Assembly (NCBI GenBank): GCA_029215795.1
Contig: JARDYH010000002.1
Coordinates: 63,093,001 to 63,157,000 of the forward strand
DNA length: 64,000 bases
Reading direction: 5' to 3'
From: Anniella stebbinsi
Taxonomy: Eukaryota; Chordata; Lepidosauria; Squamata; Anniellidae
Below are positions 1-11,640 of the stretch, one piece after another (the first letter of the stretch is position 1; every line of letters starts with the position of its first letter). The notes under the pieces were generated by a model, which ran no database searches, had not been told where the DNA came from, and was given only the letters and a program-made list of their open reading frames with translations. Both the position numbers and the translations under genes were made by a program.

Positions 1-206
1 ACATGGCAAGAAGACCTGACTAGGAGCAGTAAAGGTTACACTGCTACAGACAGACAGCATGGCATTTTTCAGGTTCTGCTCCTACCTAGTCAGGCATCTT
101 AAATAAAGTAAATAAAGTAAGTATATCAATCAAACCTTTTTGATTGTCCATCATCCAATCATGAAATGGACCTGAGTAGCTAATCCCAGCTCTAAAGTTT
201 CTAATT

Positions 207-322
207 GTGGCTGCCAGATGGCAGTGGTATGACAACACCAGCCACCATGGCCAATGATCTGGGATGATCCAACAACATCTGTAGTCCAACAACATCTGGA
301 GGACCACAGATTCTCCACTTTT
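207..322. repeat. Degraded palindromic MITE (TCCAACA...ATCTGGAGG family)
   Basis: The stretch carries the half-site pattern of a short palindromic family also seen at 19901-20014, 47306-47425 and 54806-54944: AGTCCAACAACATCTGGAGG followed by a pyrimidine-rich end. The word CCAACAACATCTG occurs twice in tandem here. The left arm is weak, so the copy is old. Small reading frames over it are chance. Confidence 0.5.
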
Positions 323-1609
323 GATTTAAATCATTGTGGAACTCTGTAGAAATGTAGGGACATGGTTCATGGATGCTATGGGCATTAACATAAGAAATTG
401 CCTCAATTGCTTGGATATATTTTAATGTGTTCACTGACAGTACAGCTTTCTAAAAAGTGCAGTACAAAAATGGCACAGGTAAAAACATCACTTTTTTTAA
501 AAAAAGTCTTTATTATTAACCTGTCCCAATGGTTTCAAAATGAATTTGTCACAACTAATCTTATATGGACTGGGGGCAATGACTACAAGTTTCTGCATTC
601 ATCAGCATGAAGGGAGTAACACTGAAGACTTCCCATGGTAATGGTAGAGAAGAGTTAAAGTTTTGCTTTGCTTTCAGTTTGGCCTTTGGGGCTTTGACAC
701 GTCAGTTTCATACAGAATTTGACTGTTGAACTTTGATGAACTGTGGGTTGACTTTAGCTGGCAGACTTCAAGATATCAGTGCATGGAAGATGGGCACCAC
801 ATGTATTTCTTGGTGTAAGAAAAATGGGCAGACAGAGGACGTTATAGTAAAAAATAGTACAGAACTCCATGAAATTATACTGAGTGACAGCAACAGAATA
901 CTGATCCATCTGGCAATTTTAAACAATGTGTCTGGCAATTTACAGGCAGTAATTCTGCCTGCCTTGACAAAAGGCAAAAATATTTCTTATCGCTTCTGAA
1001 CAAGACACCTGCAAGCCCAGATTCAGGCCTTATAAATCTAGCTGCAAAGTCAGTGAGCAATCTGCACACAGCATATACAGCCTATTGACCTTTAAAGAAG
1101 TGGGAAAGGCCACAGACAAACCATAAAAAAACCACATAGATTATCTGTAACTTTGGCATATACCCATGATTAACTATTTCTTTTTGGTTTATGTTTCAAC
1201 CTTCTTATTCACATTGTAATTTTATCATGGCATCATGCAACCTCATTGTAAGAAAAAGAAAAAGAAAAAAAGATGTGCCTTGATGGAATTGTAGATTAAG
1301 AATGGGAGAACCAGGGATGCTGGAGCTAGCTGAAATTATTCAAACTTTACTTCAAAGTTCAGTTCGTCTCACTCTTTTGCAACCTGTATTTCAGTTCATT
1401 CAAATGGGGAAAGTTGTGCATTTTTCAAAAGTTTCAAAAATGCATAGTTTGCAAACATGAACACAGGTTCAGGGATTTGCAAAGATTTTCAGAGACCAGG
1501 CACTCCCTCCCATTCACATTCAGGGTTGCAAATGGGGCATTTTCAAATGATTTGCAAACTAAAATGTAATTGTCATACATTCCTCTTGTGGATATCTTTT
1601 AACTGCAGT
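323..1609. other. Unassigned, no gene seen
   Basis: No coding pattern in any frame beyond short chance frames. There is an A-rich run at about 1250-1270. From about 1390 to 1570 the text repeats words such as TGCATTTTTCAAA and TTTGCAAA, which also occur near 43560-43620 and 51720-51830, suggesting an old nonautonomous element. Confidence 0.5.
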
Positions 1610-1611
1610 TT

Positions 1612-1745
1612 GAAGCAGGGAATTAAGTTCAAATCCCCATTAGGCCAAGAAGCTTGCTGGGTGACTTTGGGCCAGACACAATCTCTCAGCCTAACTGACT
1701 TCAAGTTGGTGTTTGTGAGGAGTGAAGTATGTTATGTATGCCTCC
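1612..1745 (+). mobile_element. Sauria-type tRNA SINE fragment
   Basis: This piece matches the middle of the squamate Sauria SINE as I know it: a box-B-like GTTCAAATCCCC, then a GCTGGGTGACTTTGGGCCAG segment and CTCTCAGCCTAAC. The 5' box A half and the 3' tail are missing or diverged. It is non-coding and would have been moved by LINE machinery. The assignment is by motif recognition only. Confidence 0.75.
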
Positions 1746-1781
1746 CAACATAATAAATAAAGAACACTATAAAATATAATG

Positions 1782-2160
1782 TAAAGTTAAGAGGACCTTT
1801 AAGGCCCTGCTTGGCATGGGTGGGGGAAAGTGGGCTCTCTGGGGCATCTGGAAAGTGTGCAATTCCCTCAGCCAAGCTATTAGTGAGGGGTGGGGTGGGG
1901 AAGGCAAAGTGCACTTTCCAGGGCCTCCAGAAAGTGTGCAATTCCCCCAGCCACGCTAATGGCATAGCCAGGGGAATTGCACACTTTTCGGAGGCCCTGG
2001 AATGTGTGCTTGGCGGCTTGTACAGCCTCCCAAGTGCTCAGTAAAGGATCATGTGGCTTGGCTCCATGGATCATAGTCATGCAAGCAGGTCTCAGCAAGC
2101 TCATGGGGTGGGCTCCCATGAGTTCTCCAAAGCCTATCTGGAACCAACCCATTATCTTCA
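1782..2160. repeat. Palindromic repeat family, copy 1
   Basis: A GC-richer block with inverted 30-bp arms at 1918-1948 and 1971-2000 (CCAGGGCCTCC...AATTCCCCC against its complement). It shares many words with 17822-18415: GGACCTTTAAGGCCC-like, GGCAAAGTGCACTTTCCAG, and an end containing CAAGCAGG...CTCATCAAGCTC-like sequence. That pattern fits a nonautonomous DNA element with internal duplicated hairpins. No transposase frame is present. Confidence 0.6.
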
Positions 2161-2756
2161 GAAAGATGAAAAATATTAATTTCTGAAATCCTCTATAAAC
2201 TTGATCTTAGATTAGGGAACAGGAACCAGATTCTTCTAGACCAAGCTCAGCAGCTTGGAGAGATGCACCCATCTTCTTGGTGGGAAATTTAGAAGCAAAA
2301 ATGACATGTGAAAAGAGGTGTGTAGTGGTAATCTGAATTTCCAGCATTCAGTCAGTCTGTGACTTTGGTCTATCTGTTCTCGGCCTTCTACTCAAGCAAA
2401 ATGCCGAACACAGTTGAGTTGGACCATTTCAGAAGAAGAACTGAAGTTGTATTCAGAGCATGCTACAGTTATGGAGGATGCAGGAGGTTGGGATGGCCTT
2501 CTCAGTTATCTTTTTTATATTTGTTCACAGGCTGGGCTGTGATTTGGCTGAAATTGATAGGGAACTACCAATAATCATTTCCCAGCTTTTCCCCCATTCT
2601 AACAAGGTGATATGCCTCTCCTAAGGCCTAGTTACTGCAAGAGCTTTGAGTTAAAATATGCTAGCATTTTTGGTATTTGGGCCTGCCCCTTTTGCCTTTG
2701 GCCCCAGCCAGCACTGGAATGCCAGCCGTGATAGCTTCTTCAAAACAGAACTCATC
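2161..2756. other. Unassigned, no gene seen
   Basis: No recognisable domain, RNA or clear repeat; only short chance frames. Confidence 0.4.
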
Positions 2757-2935
2757 CCTTGTACTACGGTGACCATATGAAAAGGAGAACAGGGCTCCTG
2801 TATCTTTAACAGTTGTGATGAAGAGGGAATTTCACCAGGTGCTGCAAAGGACACCTGATGAAATTCCCTCTTATCACAACTGTTAAAGATACAGGAGCCC
2901 TGTCCTCCTTTCCATATGGTCACCCTACCTTGTAC
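2757..2935. mobile_element. hAT-type MITE with 8-bp target duplication
   Basis: The element (2765-2927) runs from TACGGTGACCATATG to CATATGGTCACCCTA and is palindromic over nearly its whole length. It is flanked on both sides by the identical 8-mer CCTTGTAC (2757-2764 and 2928-2935). An 8-bp duplication and a TAGGGTGACC-like terminus are the signature of the hAT superfamily. It encodes nothing and would depend on a transposase in trans. Relatives here: 16740-17341, 45849-46074, 52495-52661, 53764-54014. Confidence 0.88.
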
Positions 2936-3088
2936 TGAAAGAGATTCAACACTCCTGCGGAACAGCAATAATAAAAAAATCACTGAACACATTCTGCACA
3001 AAGAGAGACAATCTACACATGCAGGATAAAACACTTTGAAAATGTTTTGAAAACTGTATATGGAGTGTGTCCTGGGCCCCAACAGTTC

Positions 3089-3153
3089 TCAAAACTGTTA
3101 TAAACTGTTTTAAACCATTTTAAACAATTTTAAAGCAGTAGTGTAGATAGGTT
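3089..3153. repeat. Half copy of a TTTTAAA palindrome element
   Basis: AAACTGTTATAAACTG through AAAGCAGTAGTGTAGATAGG matches the right arm of the palindrome at 32486-32596. The left arm is not recognisable here. Confidence 0.65.
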
Positions 3154-3487
3154 GGAAGGCTCACAAACTAATAGACATGATACAAAATCAAAAAGGAATG
3201 AAGAGGAAAGAGGAATATGAACACTGGAGCAGCAGCTCCTTCTCTGGTTAATGGATGGTCTCAGTACTATGTGTGTTCTCTCTGGCAGAGAAGGGAGTAG
3301 AAAAAGTCACTGCAGCTACTTGTTCTCTAACCAATGTAAGGGGCTAGGTTGGTCTCCTCCTTACCATCATATTCTGCCTCAGATGCGGAGGTAATATCCT
3401 CTCAGAGGCAAAGGGTGTATCCCCCTTGGCCCCTGGAGAATGGATGACGCCAAAATGCCCTGCCCTTCTAATGATAGATACAAACAA
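3154..3487. other. Unassigned, no gene seen
   Basis: No coding or structural signal recognised. Confidence 0.4.
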
Positions 3488-3860
3488 TTTATTTATTTAT
3501 TTATTTATTTATTGCATTTTTATACCGCCCCATAGCCGAAGCTCTCTGGGCGGTTCACAAAAATTAAAACCATGAAATCATTTTAAAATATATAAAACAA
3601 GGCACAATCTAAAAACACAGAATAACATACAATATAAAAACACAACCAGAATAAAACCAAGCAGCAGGAATTAATACAGATTAAAATACAAATGTAAAAC
3701 AGCAAGGATTAAATTTGAGTTAATTTAACTGTTAAAATACTGGGAGAATAAAAAGGTCTTCACCTGGCGACGAAAAGAGTACAAAGTAGGTGCCAGGCGA
3801 ACCTCTCTGGGGAGCTCATTCCACAGCCACAGCCTTGCTTGAAGAACTATATTTTTGCTC
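3488..3860 (-). mobile_element. L2-like LINE 3' end with ORF2 C-terminus
   Basis: Reading the minus strand, a frame ends at 3725-3727 (TAA) and encodes LWLWNELPREVRLAPTLYS followed by FRRQVKTFLFSQYF. This is the typical carboxy-terminal tail of L2-clade ORF2. It is followed by a 3' UTR with GCTTCGGCTATGGGGCGG and an AATAAAT-repeat tail (plus strand TTTATTTATT, 3488-3512). The 5' side is truncated. No reverse-transcriptase core remains, so the copy is dead. Confidence 0.85.
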
Positions 3861-3954
3861 AACATAGAACAAGAAGGTCCATTTTGTTACAATTCATTGT
3901 TTTATTCCTTTATTTGTAGTGTTTAAAACTTTTACAAAACAACAACAACTAAGG

Positions 3955-4047
3955 CTGCAATCCTATACCTATTTAGGGGTGGAGAGGAAGCCCCATCAGA
4001 CTAAGTGGGACTTAGTTCTGAGTAGATGTATATAGGATTTCACTGTT
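3955..4047. repeat. Short palindromic repeat (CAATCCTAT...ATAGGAT type)
   Basis: GCAATCCTATACC near the start and ATGTATATAGGATTTCACTG near the end form inverted ends around AGTGGGACTTAGTTCTGAGTAG. The same consensus recurs at 8262-8364, 22126-22211, 39400-39510, 58555-58640 and 60062-60122. It looks like an old, highly copied nonautonomous element. Confidence 0.65.
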
Positions 4048-5871
4048 AAAGTGTATTTTTCTGAATTGGTGTGTGTGTACAGATGCACGCTCACATAATT
4101 GAAAGCAAAGAAGAATCTTGTTTCTTCGCTAGACTGACTTCATAATTAACTATTTTGATAAAAAAAATGCAGGTTGGAAAATAGGATGAACTCGACTGAT
4201 TTCTTTCTTCACAGGTAGTTGATTAGAAACATTGTGAATATAGGATCACAGCTATTTAGCTGTGTGTGGATCAATATCCTCAATCCCCTTTGCAATTAAA
4301 AAAATAATTCAAATCAGGTTATTACGAAGTTTCTCTCTTCTTTTCCAGTGAGGATGAATTTAACTTTCTTAATATTTTCTGGCCTGATAAACCTGGGAAA
4401 GTTGATTTCATGCCAGGCAATTACATTTATAGTGAGCAGCAAGATACACCACTCTTTATAGATTGCCTTCTACATTAAATTTCCTCCTTGTGTGTATTCC
4501 TCTAGCAACTTTCCTGGCTGATTTCTTCATTGCAGCTGACAGCCTGATGACTCTTAATACTGTGTTTCCCTTCTACTTCTCTCAAATCTATTTTCTTGTC
4601 AGCTTATTACTATGCTTTACCATATCTGTCTCATTTCTTATGGTTCTTTACTTCAGAATTTACCAATATATTTGAATCTGCAGTGAACTCTATTTGCACT
4701 CTATTAACCAGGTACTTAAATGACTGCAGTCATACTGAATCTGATTACATTTCACATTGTCCTTTATTATTTAATGAGTCTTCTAATTTAGAATCATAAA
4801 AACTTCCATAATGCATTATCTGCGGGAACTTTTGTCTTCTATCTTTCCTTCCTTTGTTTTGAGTCTATGGGAAACAAATTCAATTGTACCAGAGTATTTT
4901 CTTTTCATAAACTGTTTCTGCAATAAATGTGGAATATTTTAGGTTCCCTACATTTGGTCCCGAGAAATCATTAAAGTAATATGATATAATCATAGGATAA
5001 ATCATATTTTTAAAAGTTGTTCAAGGTCCAGATAGACATTCCATCAAGACTGGAATCAGAAAGGAGAATGTAGAATAGTATACAAATTCCAGAAAAAGTG
5101 TTAGAACCAGTCCTTGGTATTAGTAGTACCTGAGAGATCAATTCAAAATCAAGAGGATGGAGCTAGCTAAAACACGAAATAAAGTTATACCAGTATACTA
5201 TAGCATCTGCGTAGTCAAAACAGATGTGGCTGGAAATACCCAGGGCAAATTGAAATTTAGAAGGTCTCCAGTGTTTTGTACAAAGGAGGAGCTTCAAGCT
5301 GCACTGGAGTCTTTAATGTGGTTGCTGTGGACACCTATCTTGGTGCCCAGCAGGCTCATCATCATCATCATTTTAAGTGGGAAGCTGGGAGGCTGAAAAG
5401 TGAATTGTCAGCCTCCAGCACTACCTTTCTTTAAAATAATGCCTCTGGGTCTCACATGGCAGCCATTTGTGAGAGGATCTCTGACACTCAACATTCTAAA
5501 TGTGCCCACTGACCCAAAACAGTTGGGGACCCCTACTGTAAAAGGCAATGTGATGGAAAGTTCTACAAAGGAGAGTTCTAGGAATTAGTTCAGATATAAA
5601 CTCAAGAAATAGAAATGAAAAGCTTGAATGAAGCAGAGGTGAGAGCAAAGTGGTGTATATATGATGAAGGGGCTTCCTGTATCATAGGGATCCTGCAATC
5701 TTGACCTGTAATCTTGACCAGGAGTGAAGGTATGGTCTGCAACCTCTGCAACTCATAAGAATTATTGCATGTAAGCAAAAGTATTCATTAATATAAAACC
5801 ATGCACACAGCTTGAAGAATCTAGGCTGATGCCTAGTTTGATTCTAATTGCAGATGTTCTGCTTTATGGAT
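4048..5871. other. Unassigned, no gene seen
   Basis: AT-rich sequence without a recognised gene. About 5495-5540 resembles the right end of the CCAACA...GGGGA palindromic family (CAGTTGGGGACCCCTACT). A short CAT repeat lies near 5357-5371. Frames of 60-79 codons here lack any domain. Confidence 0.4.
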
Positions 5872-6112
5872 TGGATCCAGATTTATGTTGGATCAACTGT
5901 ACTAGAAATGGACTTTCTGCCCCCTCCCACAGCAGTCTCTCCACCCTCCTGAAAATGCTACCCAGAGACTCAGGAGACCCTGCTGAATGGGGTGTGATGT
6001 GATGTTGGGGATGCCCCCTCTCAGAATCAGGTGGAGGGACCTTCTACATGTGGAGCCTTTAATTTCATGGAAGGACCTGCCTTTCACAGAAGGCAGCTAC
6101 TGGATCCAATCT
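5872..6112. mobile_element. TIR element, ATTGGATCCAG family
   Basis: The ends ATTGGATCCAG and CTGGATCCAAT are exact inverted repeats about 240 bp apart, enclosing a non-coding, pyrimidine-rich interior. A related copy with ends GGTTGGATTCTAGA and ATCTGGATTCAAT lies at 59708-59941, and a left half at 29976-30195. Superfamily not determined because no target duplication is clear. Confidence 0.7.
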
Positions 6113-7100
6113 GTTATCTTTTGTGTGTATAGTGTGATCTCTTGTGTTCCAGTGCTATGAATAAAGAAGCCTTTGTGTGAAGCACTCTGTATATACACTG
6201 CAGTTCTACATGAATCAGATGAAGTGTCAATTTGTATCCATGGGTTAGATCTTAATTCATGTTCAGTTCTCGCATCAAATTAGTGTTTTTTAGCCAACAG
6301 CCATATAGTAGATTTTCACAATTTTTTTTTTTCATTTGAACAGAGATCAATTTACCTCAGCTAAAACATTTCCACTAGCACAACTATCAAATGAGAGGAG
6401 GAACCATCTGCAATGCTTTGAAGCAGCTCACAGGGTGAAACTCCTGAAGCTGACCTTCCAGTTAATCGTCTCTACCATCACCAAGAGATATCACTGTCGT
6501 CCAGAAAATTAATTGGGGAGGCTAGTGTGCTTAAGAAGCAACACAGAGCTATGAGATCTGAAATGAGATATCTTTGTAACAGCATATGTTTACATCTCTT
6601 AGGCCTTCTGTCACAGGACAGAAATTGCTTCAAAGTTCTAGCAGCAGCAGATTTGTAAAAACAACAGAAAGGGGAAATATAAGTGAAAGCAGGAGAACTT
6701 ACTGAAACAGATCAAAGCAAACAGCAGCACTCTGTTTTTAATTTTATGAATGAGTTAACAGGGAAAACAAAATCTGTTCATTCATTATGTGCATTTCCCC
6801 AAGGCATAATTTAGAAAAAGTAAAACGTGTCCCTGACCTAATGTGCAGTAAAGAAAGTCAGCAAAATAATGGCAAATACAGTAGTATATTGTCAGGTAAG
6901 TGTCCCTACAATTGTTTATTTTGGAAGGTTCTTCACTTCACAATGAAGCACTCATTATGAGCAATTAGGAGGACTTCACTTCTATGGGGCCTTTTGGAAT
7001 TCTTTTCAATTCCTACCCCAGAGTTAAGGGTTCACGCATTGAACTTTGATTTTCCTAAAAATTGTAGCTCCATCTTAGCTCTGTGTGTAAGAGAAGAGAG
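6113..7100. other. Unassigned, no gene seen
   Basis: No repeat or coding sequence recognised. Confidence 0.4.
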
Positions 7101-7300
7101 CTACATATAGTGTAATGGTCAGAGAATCAAACTTAGAATCTGAAGACCTGGATTCAAAGCCCTTGTCAGTCATAAAAGTGACTTGAGCCAGTCAATATTT
7201 CTTGAGCCAGCTTGATTCACCTCATAGGATTGTTGTGTCCTAAAGTAGAAGGATAGAACAATGGATGCCCTGGAATAAGGGTGCCATAAAAATGCAATAT
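7101..7300 (+). mobile_element. Sauria-type tRNA SINE
   Basis: A RNA polymerase III type 2 internal promoter can be read: box A TAGTGTAATGGTCAGAG at 7108-7124 and box B GGATTCAAAGC at 7150-7160. These are followed by GACTTGAGCCAGTCA and CACCTCATAGGATTGTTGTG, the conserved core of the Sauria SINE. The tail reads GCCATAAAAATGCAATA. The tRNA-derived head plus core shows a mobile RNA-polymerase-III-transcribed element, not a tRNA gene. Moderately diverged, 3' tail degraded. Confidence 0.88.
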
Positions 7301-7869
7301 AGAGAATTGCATGGAGGTAAAGGTGCCATTGTATGTACACCTTTGGGCTCATTTTTGTCTGTGTGATATTTCAGACGTTAGAAAATTCCTTGAGTCAATC
7401 TGAGATGAGTGTTCTCCATTCATTTGAGATCTCATTGTGTATATATGAATTTTTGTGCATGAATATCAACAAAGCATAACTTTGGAACTGTAGTATGTTA
7501 TGTATCACTACATTCCCCTCTGTTACTGGATGTTTTCACATGCCTTAGTTTTTACCCTACAGTTGGTATAGCCTCTTTGAGTTTATTGGTGCCACTGCCT
7601 TCCTTTACCTGCCACCTTTACCTCCATGCAATTATCTTTTTTTGCATTTTTATAGTGCTCTTGCAAGGTGCTTTCTGAGTTATTCTCTCCTTCTGCAAAA
7701 ACCCAGATCTCCTCACTTACTCCCCTCCCATTGTCCTTGGATCCCCTCACCAGTATCCCCTCACAATACCACAAATGAACATGCAAGGCTAAAGTAAAGT
7801 TTTATTTACTAATGAAGAAGAAAAACTTTTCTGTCCAATATTCAATAAAAATGTCCTCAGTTGACTAGC
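7301..7869. other. Unassigned, no gene seen
   Basis: No gene or repeat recognised. Confidence 0.4.
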
Positions 7870-7978
7870 TTGATATGTCAGGGATGCTTTAAGGTGGATT
7901 CCTGCATTGAGCAGGGGGTTGGACTCGTTAGCCTTATAGGCCCCTTCCAATTCTACTATTCTATGATTCTATGAAATG
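7870..7978 (+). mobile_element. CR1 LINE 3' end
   Basis: The segment GCAGGGGGTTGGACTCGTTA then AGGCCCCTTCCAATTCTA ends in ATTCTATGATTCTATGAAAT, the diagnostic 3' microsatellite of CR1. It is 5'-truncated in the 3' UTR and non-coding. Confidence 0.9.
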
Positions 7979-8052
7979 AGACCAAGACACAAATGAGAAA
8001 GAAACATTAAACAAGTAGGTGAATACTAACCTAGATGGCTGTGTGGTGTGTT

Positions 8053-8064
8053 CCCCCCCCCCCC
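8053..8064. repeat. Poly-C run
   Basis: Twelve consecutive C residues; length may be unreliable in sequencing. Confidence 0.8.
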
Positions 8065-8261
8065 ATGGGATTGGTTCAGTAGAGGACTTTAAATCCAAAC
8101 TTCTATACTGATTGGTTTGTAAAACAGTAACATCAGGACATGCACAGAAATTGAAGCGTTTCGATGCTTAGTCATGCAGACAGTGTAGCCACAGAACATT
8201 AATATCAAAACGTAACTTCATAAATATTAATCTTTGTTTGAATAACAAAAATACAACCATT

Positions 8262-8364
8262 AAATTAGAGTTATATTCAATTGGTTTTATCCAATGTTAG
8301 TCTAATTTAAGTCCATTTATTTCAATGGGTCTACTTTAAGTAGGACTAAAATTGGATACAACTC
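8262..8364. repeat. Palindromic ATTGGATAC/GTATTCAAT repeat
   Basis: Inverted ends AGAGTTATATTCAATTGG and AAATTGGATACAACTCT enclose AAGTCCATTTATTTCAATGG. Same general family as 22126-22211. Non-coding. Confidence 0.65.
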
Positions 8365-9764
8365 TAAAGTTCATTAGATAACCACCTTGGGTTCATAAAC
8401 ATAGGAATATTATGAACATAACAGATTATAGCAACAAACCACATAACTTCACATATCAGAGGCATACCTAACCATGTCTAGTTTGAGTGACATGTATTTC
8501 CATATCATGCTTGCAAAAGGCACCTGCCCAACTCTCTCTTTCTTCTGTACCCAGAGTTCTGTTATATTACATAAATGATTGACTGAAAGTGTTAAGATGC
8601 CTAATCGATTTTTGGTTTTGTAAAAAAAAAAGAAAAAAAAGTGTACCAAAATATAATGTGTTCAAACATGCAAGGTGTGTTGAACCATTAATGTAAAAGA
8701 AAACAGCAAAACTTCAAAGGTCTTTGCCCTACTTAGGTAAAGGTAAACTGCTCTTTGATCAGGGCCAAACTGAATATGTCTCCAGCCCTGGCATGGTTGC
8801 ATAAATAGCTGGCATGGGAGGGGAGCCTGAACAGTTATATGGTGTGGGAAGGGACGGTCTAATCCTTTCTGTTCACTGTAGTCCTGAATGAATTCTCCCC
8901 TTTGCGCATGCTGTTCCTGAGTGGAATACTGCCATTGGCATCAATGGACGCTTCCTCCCATTATGAATAGCAGGTGTGAGGGAGATTCCAATTGGACCAT
9001 GGGGAGAGCAAAGGCTTAAATCTCTCATTCCTATGCCACACCCCAAATCCCGCTCAGCAACACACCCCTGCACTGGCCATTTGTGTTATCAATAAGTAAG
9101 TACACCAGCACTAAAGCTATAACTAGCTTAGCTCTTGTAAGCTTCTTTGGCTTTGTTGTTAAGTGAAAGAAGCCCAACAGAGTGTACTTTGCTATCCTAG
9201 GAAACTGGGACCATGCCATTATTAGTTCCTATGACTGGCCTAAATTGAGTAAGAGAAGTCCAAGGAAAATGGCTTTACTAAAAGTGCGTGGCTCTTGTAA
9301 TTCAGCAGGATCTGTGTTACTCTTCCTTACACATACTGCTTTCCACCTTTCAAATGTGGCTATCCAGGCATTTGCAAAGTTCTGAGATGGACGTACACAG
9401 CAGTTTAAACCATGACGGTAGATTATAGGTAGGGGAAGGTGGGAATGATTTCAATGGATATTTAAAATGGATTATTCATGCATGCTAATTTTGTTGAAAG
9501 GGCAAACAGTGGGAAAAGACGGCAGGGATATGGAGATCAAAGCAACGATGCCAGAGCCGATTTTGTGTTGTGAGACCTTCATTTCAGTTATTTTTTTAAA
9601 AAAAATAAGTATGTACTAAAATTTTATTAATTTCAGGATAGAACAAACTTGAGATTGAACACATCCAATTGTGGAAGAAACCAAAATGACAGGTTTGTCC
9701 ATTCAGACCCAAGTCTTTGAGTACTTAGTCCTTAAAACTGGATTTCAATTTATGTGGATTCAAC
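8365..9764. other. Unassigned, no gene seen
   Basis: No gene recognised. A-rich run at 8622-8641. The frames here are short and show no domain. Confidence 0.4.
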
Positions 9765-10013
9765 CATGATAGTGCTGAATTAGGATTGCTTCCTCTTTTG
9801 GCAGATCGGCTCTTCATCTATATGAGCTATATGGCAGGCAGGTACAACATGGTCCTCTCCATGCTTGGAACAGCTATACCTATTGAATTTGGCTGGTGTA
9901 GATGGGTAGGAATGTACCCACATTTGCAAAGTTCTCCACATTCAAGATCAAAAGAACTTGAGAGCTAAAAATGCAAATGCAGGAGAAGGTGAAACTGACA
10001 GATTCATCCATCC
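9765..10013. repeat. Probable nonautonomous element, ...CATCCATCCCTA end
   Basis: The end GAAACTGACAGATTCATCCATCCCTA resembles the ends at about 27278 (ACTGATAGATTTGTCCATCC) and 25575 (GATTGGTCCGTCCCTA). Interior words GCTATACCTATTGAATTTGG also recur near 27105. This shows a repeat family by cross-comparison; class unknown. Confidence 0.5.
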
Positions 10014-10430
10014 CTATTTCCAAAAAAACCAGTTCAGTTAGAGTTCCTCAGCAAATGTCAGCTTACCATAGGGCATAAGAGCTCTTCAAACATGATCAAG
10101 GTGTTAAAAAAAAGCTTGTCACTGGCTCAGGAAGCAGTCATAATCAAAGCCTCAATATTTTATTTATTTACGAAGTAAGCAGCAAAGTTCATTGTATCTT
10201 AGCAAATTGCTGGTATACACAATTACAGTAAAAAACCATTATACAATTTAAAACTCTACTAATAGACCATCAAAAGTTGAATAATTTTCTGTACAGCCTT
10301 TAAACTTTATAAAGCACATCCATAGAGCTTTGACAAGAAATTCAGATATTCTGAAAGATACGCATTTATCAGCATTAGACAAAAGAAAACAAACCTTTAC
10401 AAGAGATGACCTTCCCTTCAATTATCATGG
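10014..10430. other. Unassigned, no gene seen
   Basis: No gene or repeat recognised. Confidence 0.4.
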
Positions 10431-11395
10431 AATAATAGAATCATAGAATAGTATAGTTGGAAGGGGCCTATAAGGCCATTGAGACCAACCCCCTGCTCAG
10501 TGCAGGAATCCACCTTAAAAAGCATCCCTGACAGATGGTTGTCCATCTGCACCTTGAATGCCTCTAGTGTGGGACTGCCCACGACCTCCCTAGGTAATTG
10601 GTTCCATTGTCATATTGCTCTAACAGTCAGGAAATTTTTCCTGATGTCCAGCCGGAATCTGGCTTCCTGTAACTTGAGCCCATTATTCTGTGTCCTGCAT
10701 TCTGGGTTGACCGAGAAGAGATCCTGGCCCTCCTCTGTGTGACAACCTTTCAAGTATTTGAAGAGTGCTTTCATGTTTCCCCTCAATCTTATCTTCTGCA
10801 GGCTAAACATGCCAAGTTCTTTCAGTCTCTCCTCATAGGGCTTTGTTTCCAGACCCCCGATCATCCTTGTTGCCCTCCTCTGAACATGCTCCAGATTGTC
10901 TGCATCCTTCTTGAAGTGTGGTGCCCAGAACTGGACGCAGTACTCAAGATGGGGCCTAACCAGTGCCGAATAGAGGGGAACCAGTACCTCACACAATTTG
11001 GAAGCTATACTTCTATTAATGCAGCCCAAAATAGCAATTGCTTTTTTTGCAGCCACATCACACTGTTGGCTCATATTCAGCTTGTGATCTACAACAATTC
11101 CAAGATCCTTCTTGCTTGTTGTATTGCTGAGCCAAGTATCCCCCATCTTGTAACTGTGCATTTGGTTTCTTTTTCCTAGGTGTGGAACTTGGCATTTATC
11201 CCTATTAAATTTCTTCCCGTTGTTTTCAGCCCAGCGCTCCAGTCTATCAAGATCACTTTGAAGTTTGTTTCTGTTTTCCAGGGTATTAGCGATCCCATCC
11301 AATTTTGTGTCATCTGCAAATTTGATAAGCATTCCCTGTATCTCCTTGTCCAAATCATTAATAAAAATGTTAAAGAGCACTGGGCCCAAGATGTA
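10431..11395 (-). mobile_element. CR1 LINE, 5'-truncated
   Basis: On the minus strand this is the 3' third of a CR1 element: the end of the reverse-transcriptase domain, the thumb and C-terminal region, a short 3' UTR and the terminal ATTCTATGATTCTATT (10433-10448). It begins abruptly just before the LGPVLF motif, so more than half of ORF2 and all of ORF1 are missing. It adjoins another LINE-like remnant (11417-11640). Confidence 0.92.
10610..11395 (-). pseudogene. CR1 ORF2 reverse-transcriptase remnant
   Basis: The translation begins near LGPVLFNIFINDLD, followed by the catalytic motif C as FADD (codons at 11309-11320) in FADDTKLDG. Downstream are SDLDRLERWAENN, a KDLGIVVDHKLN segment, and the CR1-typical VQRRATRMIGGLE and EERLKELGMFSLQKIRLRGN. 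The frame stops after LDIRKNFLTVRAI, earlier than the usual CR1 carboxy-terminus. The fingers, most of the palm and the endonuclease are absent, so it cannot be active. In family terms it copies element RNA at a nicked target site. Confidence 0.92.
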
Positions 11396-11416
11396 AATAT
11401 TTGGTTCTGAGATCAT

Positions 11417-11640
11417 TATATATAGAGGATTCTAGAAGTACATGAATATTATCTTCAATTGATACAAAATTGCAATTGCATACTCTATCCTTCTTATGAA
11501 TCACCTTATGCCGACCCACCCAATCTGCCAATGGGAGAATATTTAATCTTGCCTGAGTGAAGACTACCCTCATTTTAATATTTGATAAATCTACCTGATA
11601 TTTTGGAACAAATAAATATAAAGGAATAACAGAGGCATAG
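11417..11640 (-). pseudogene. LINE C-terminal fragment, probable
   Basis: The minus-strand frame reads YLFVPKYQVDLSNIKM then RVVFTQARLNILPLADWVGR and a stretch with C-x-C and a downstream H (CNCNFVSIEDNIHVLL). That order (basic ARLNILP, zinc-knuckle-like Cys/His, then YNDLR) resembles the C-terminus of some vertebrate non-LTR retrotransposons. Two expected cysteines appear replaced by serine. Clade not settled. It could also be chance, but the motif order argues against that. Confidence 0.5.

Noticed and set aside
2651..3082. 143-codon minus-strand frame
   Set aside because: It runs straight across the palindromic hAT MITE and its flanks, so it is a composite of unrelated sequence.
5157..5396. 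79-codon plus-strand frame as a small gene
   Set aside because: No signal peptide, domain or repeat-independent support; length is expected by chance in 64 kb of six frames.
7101..7300. A tRNA gene
   Set aside because: Box A and B are present but the sequence cannot fold as a tRNA and continues into the Sauria SINE core; it is a SINE.
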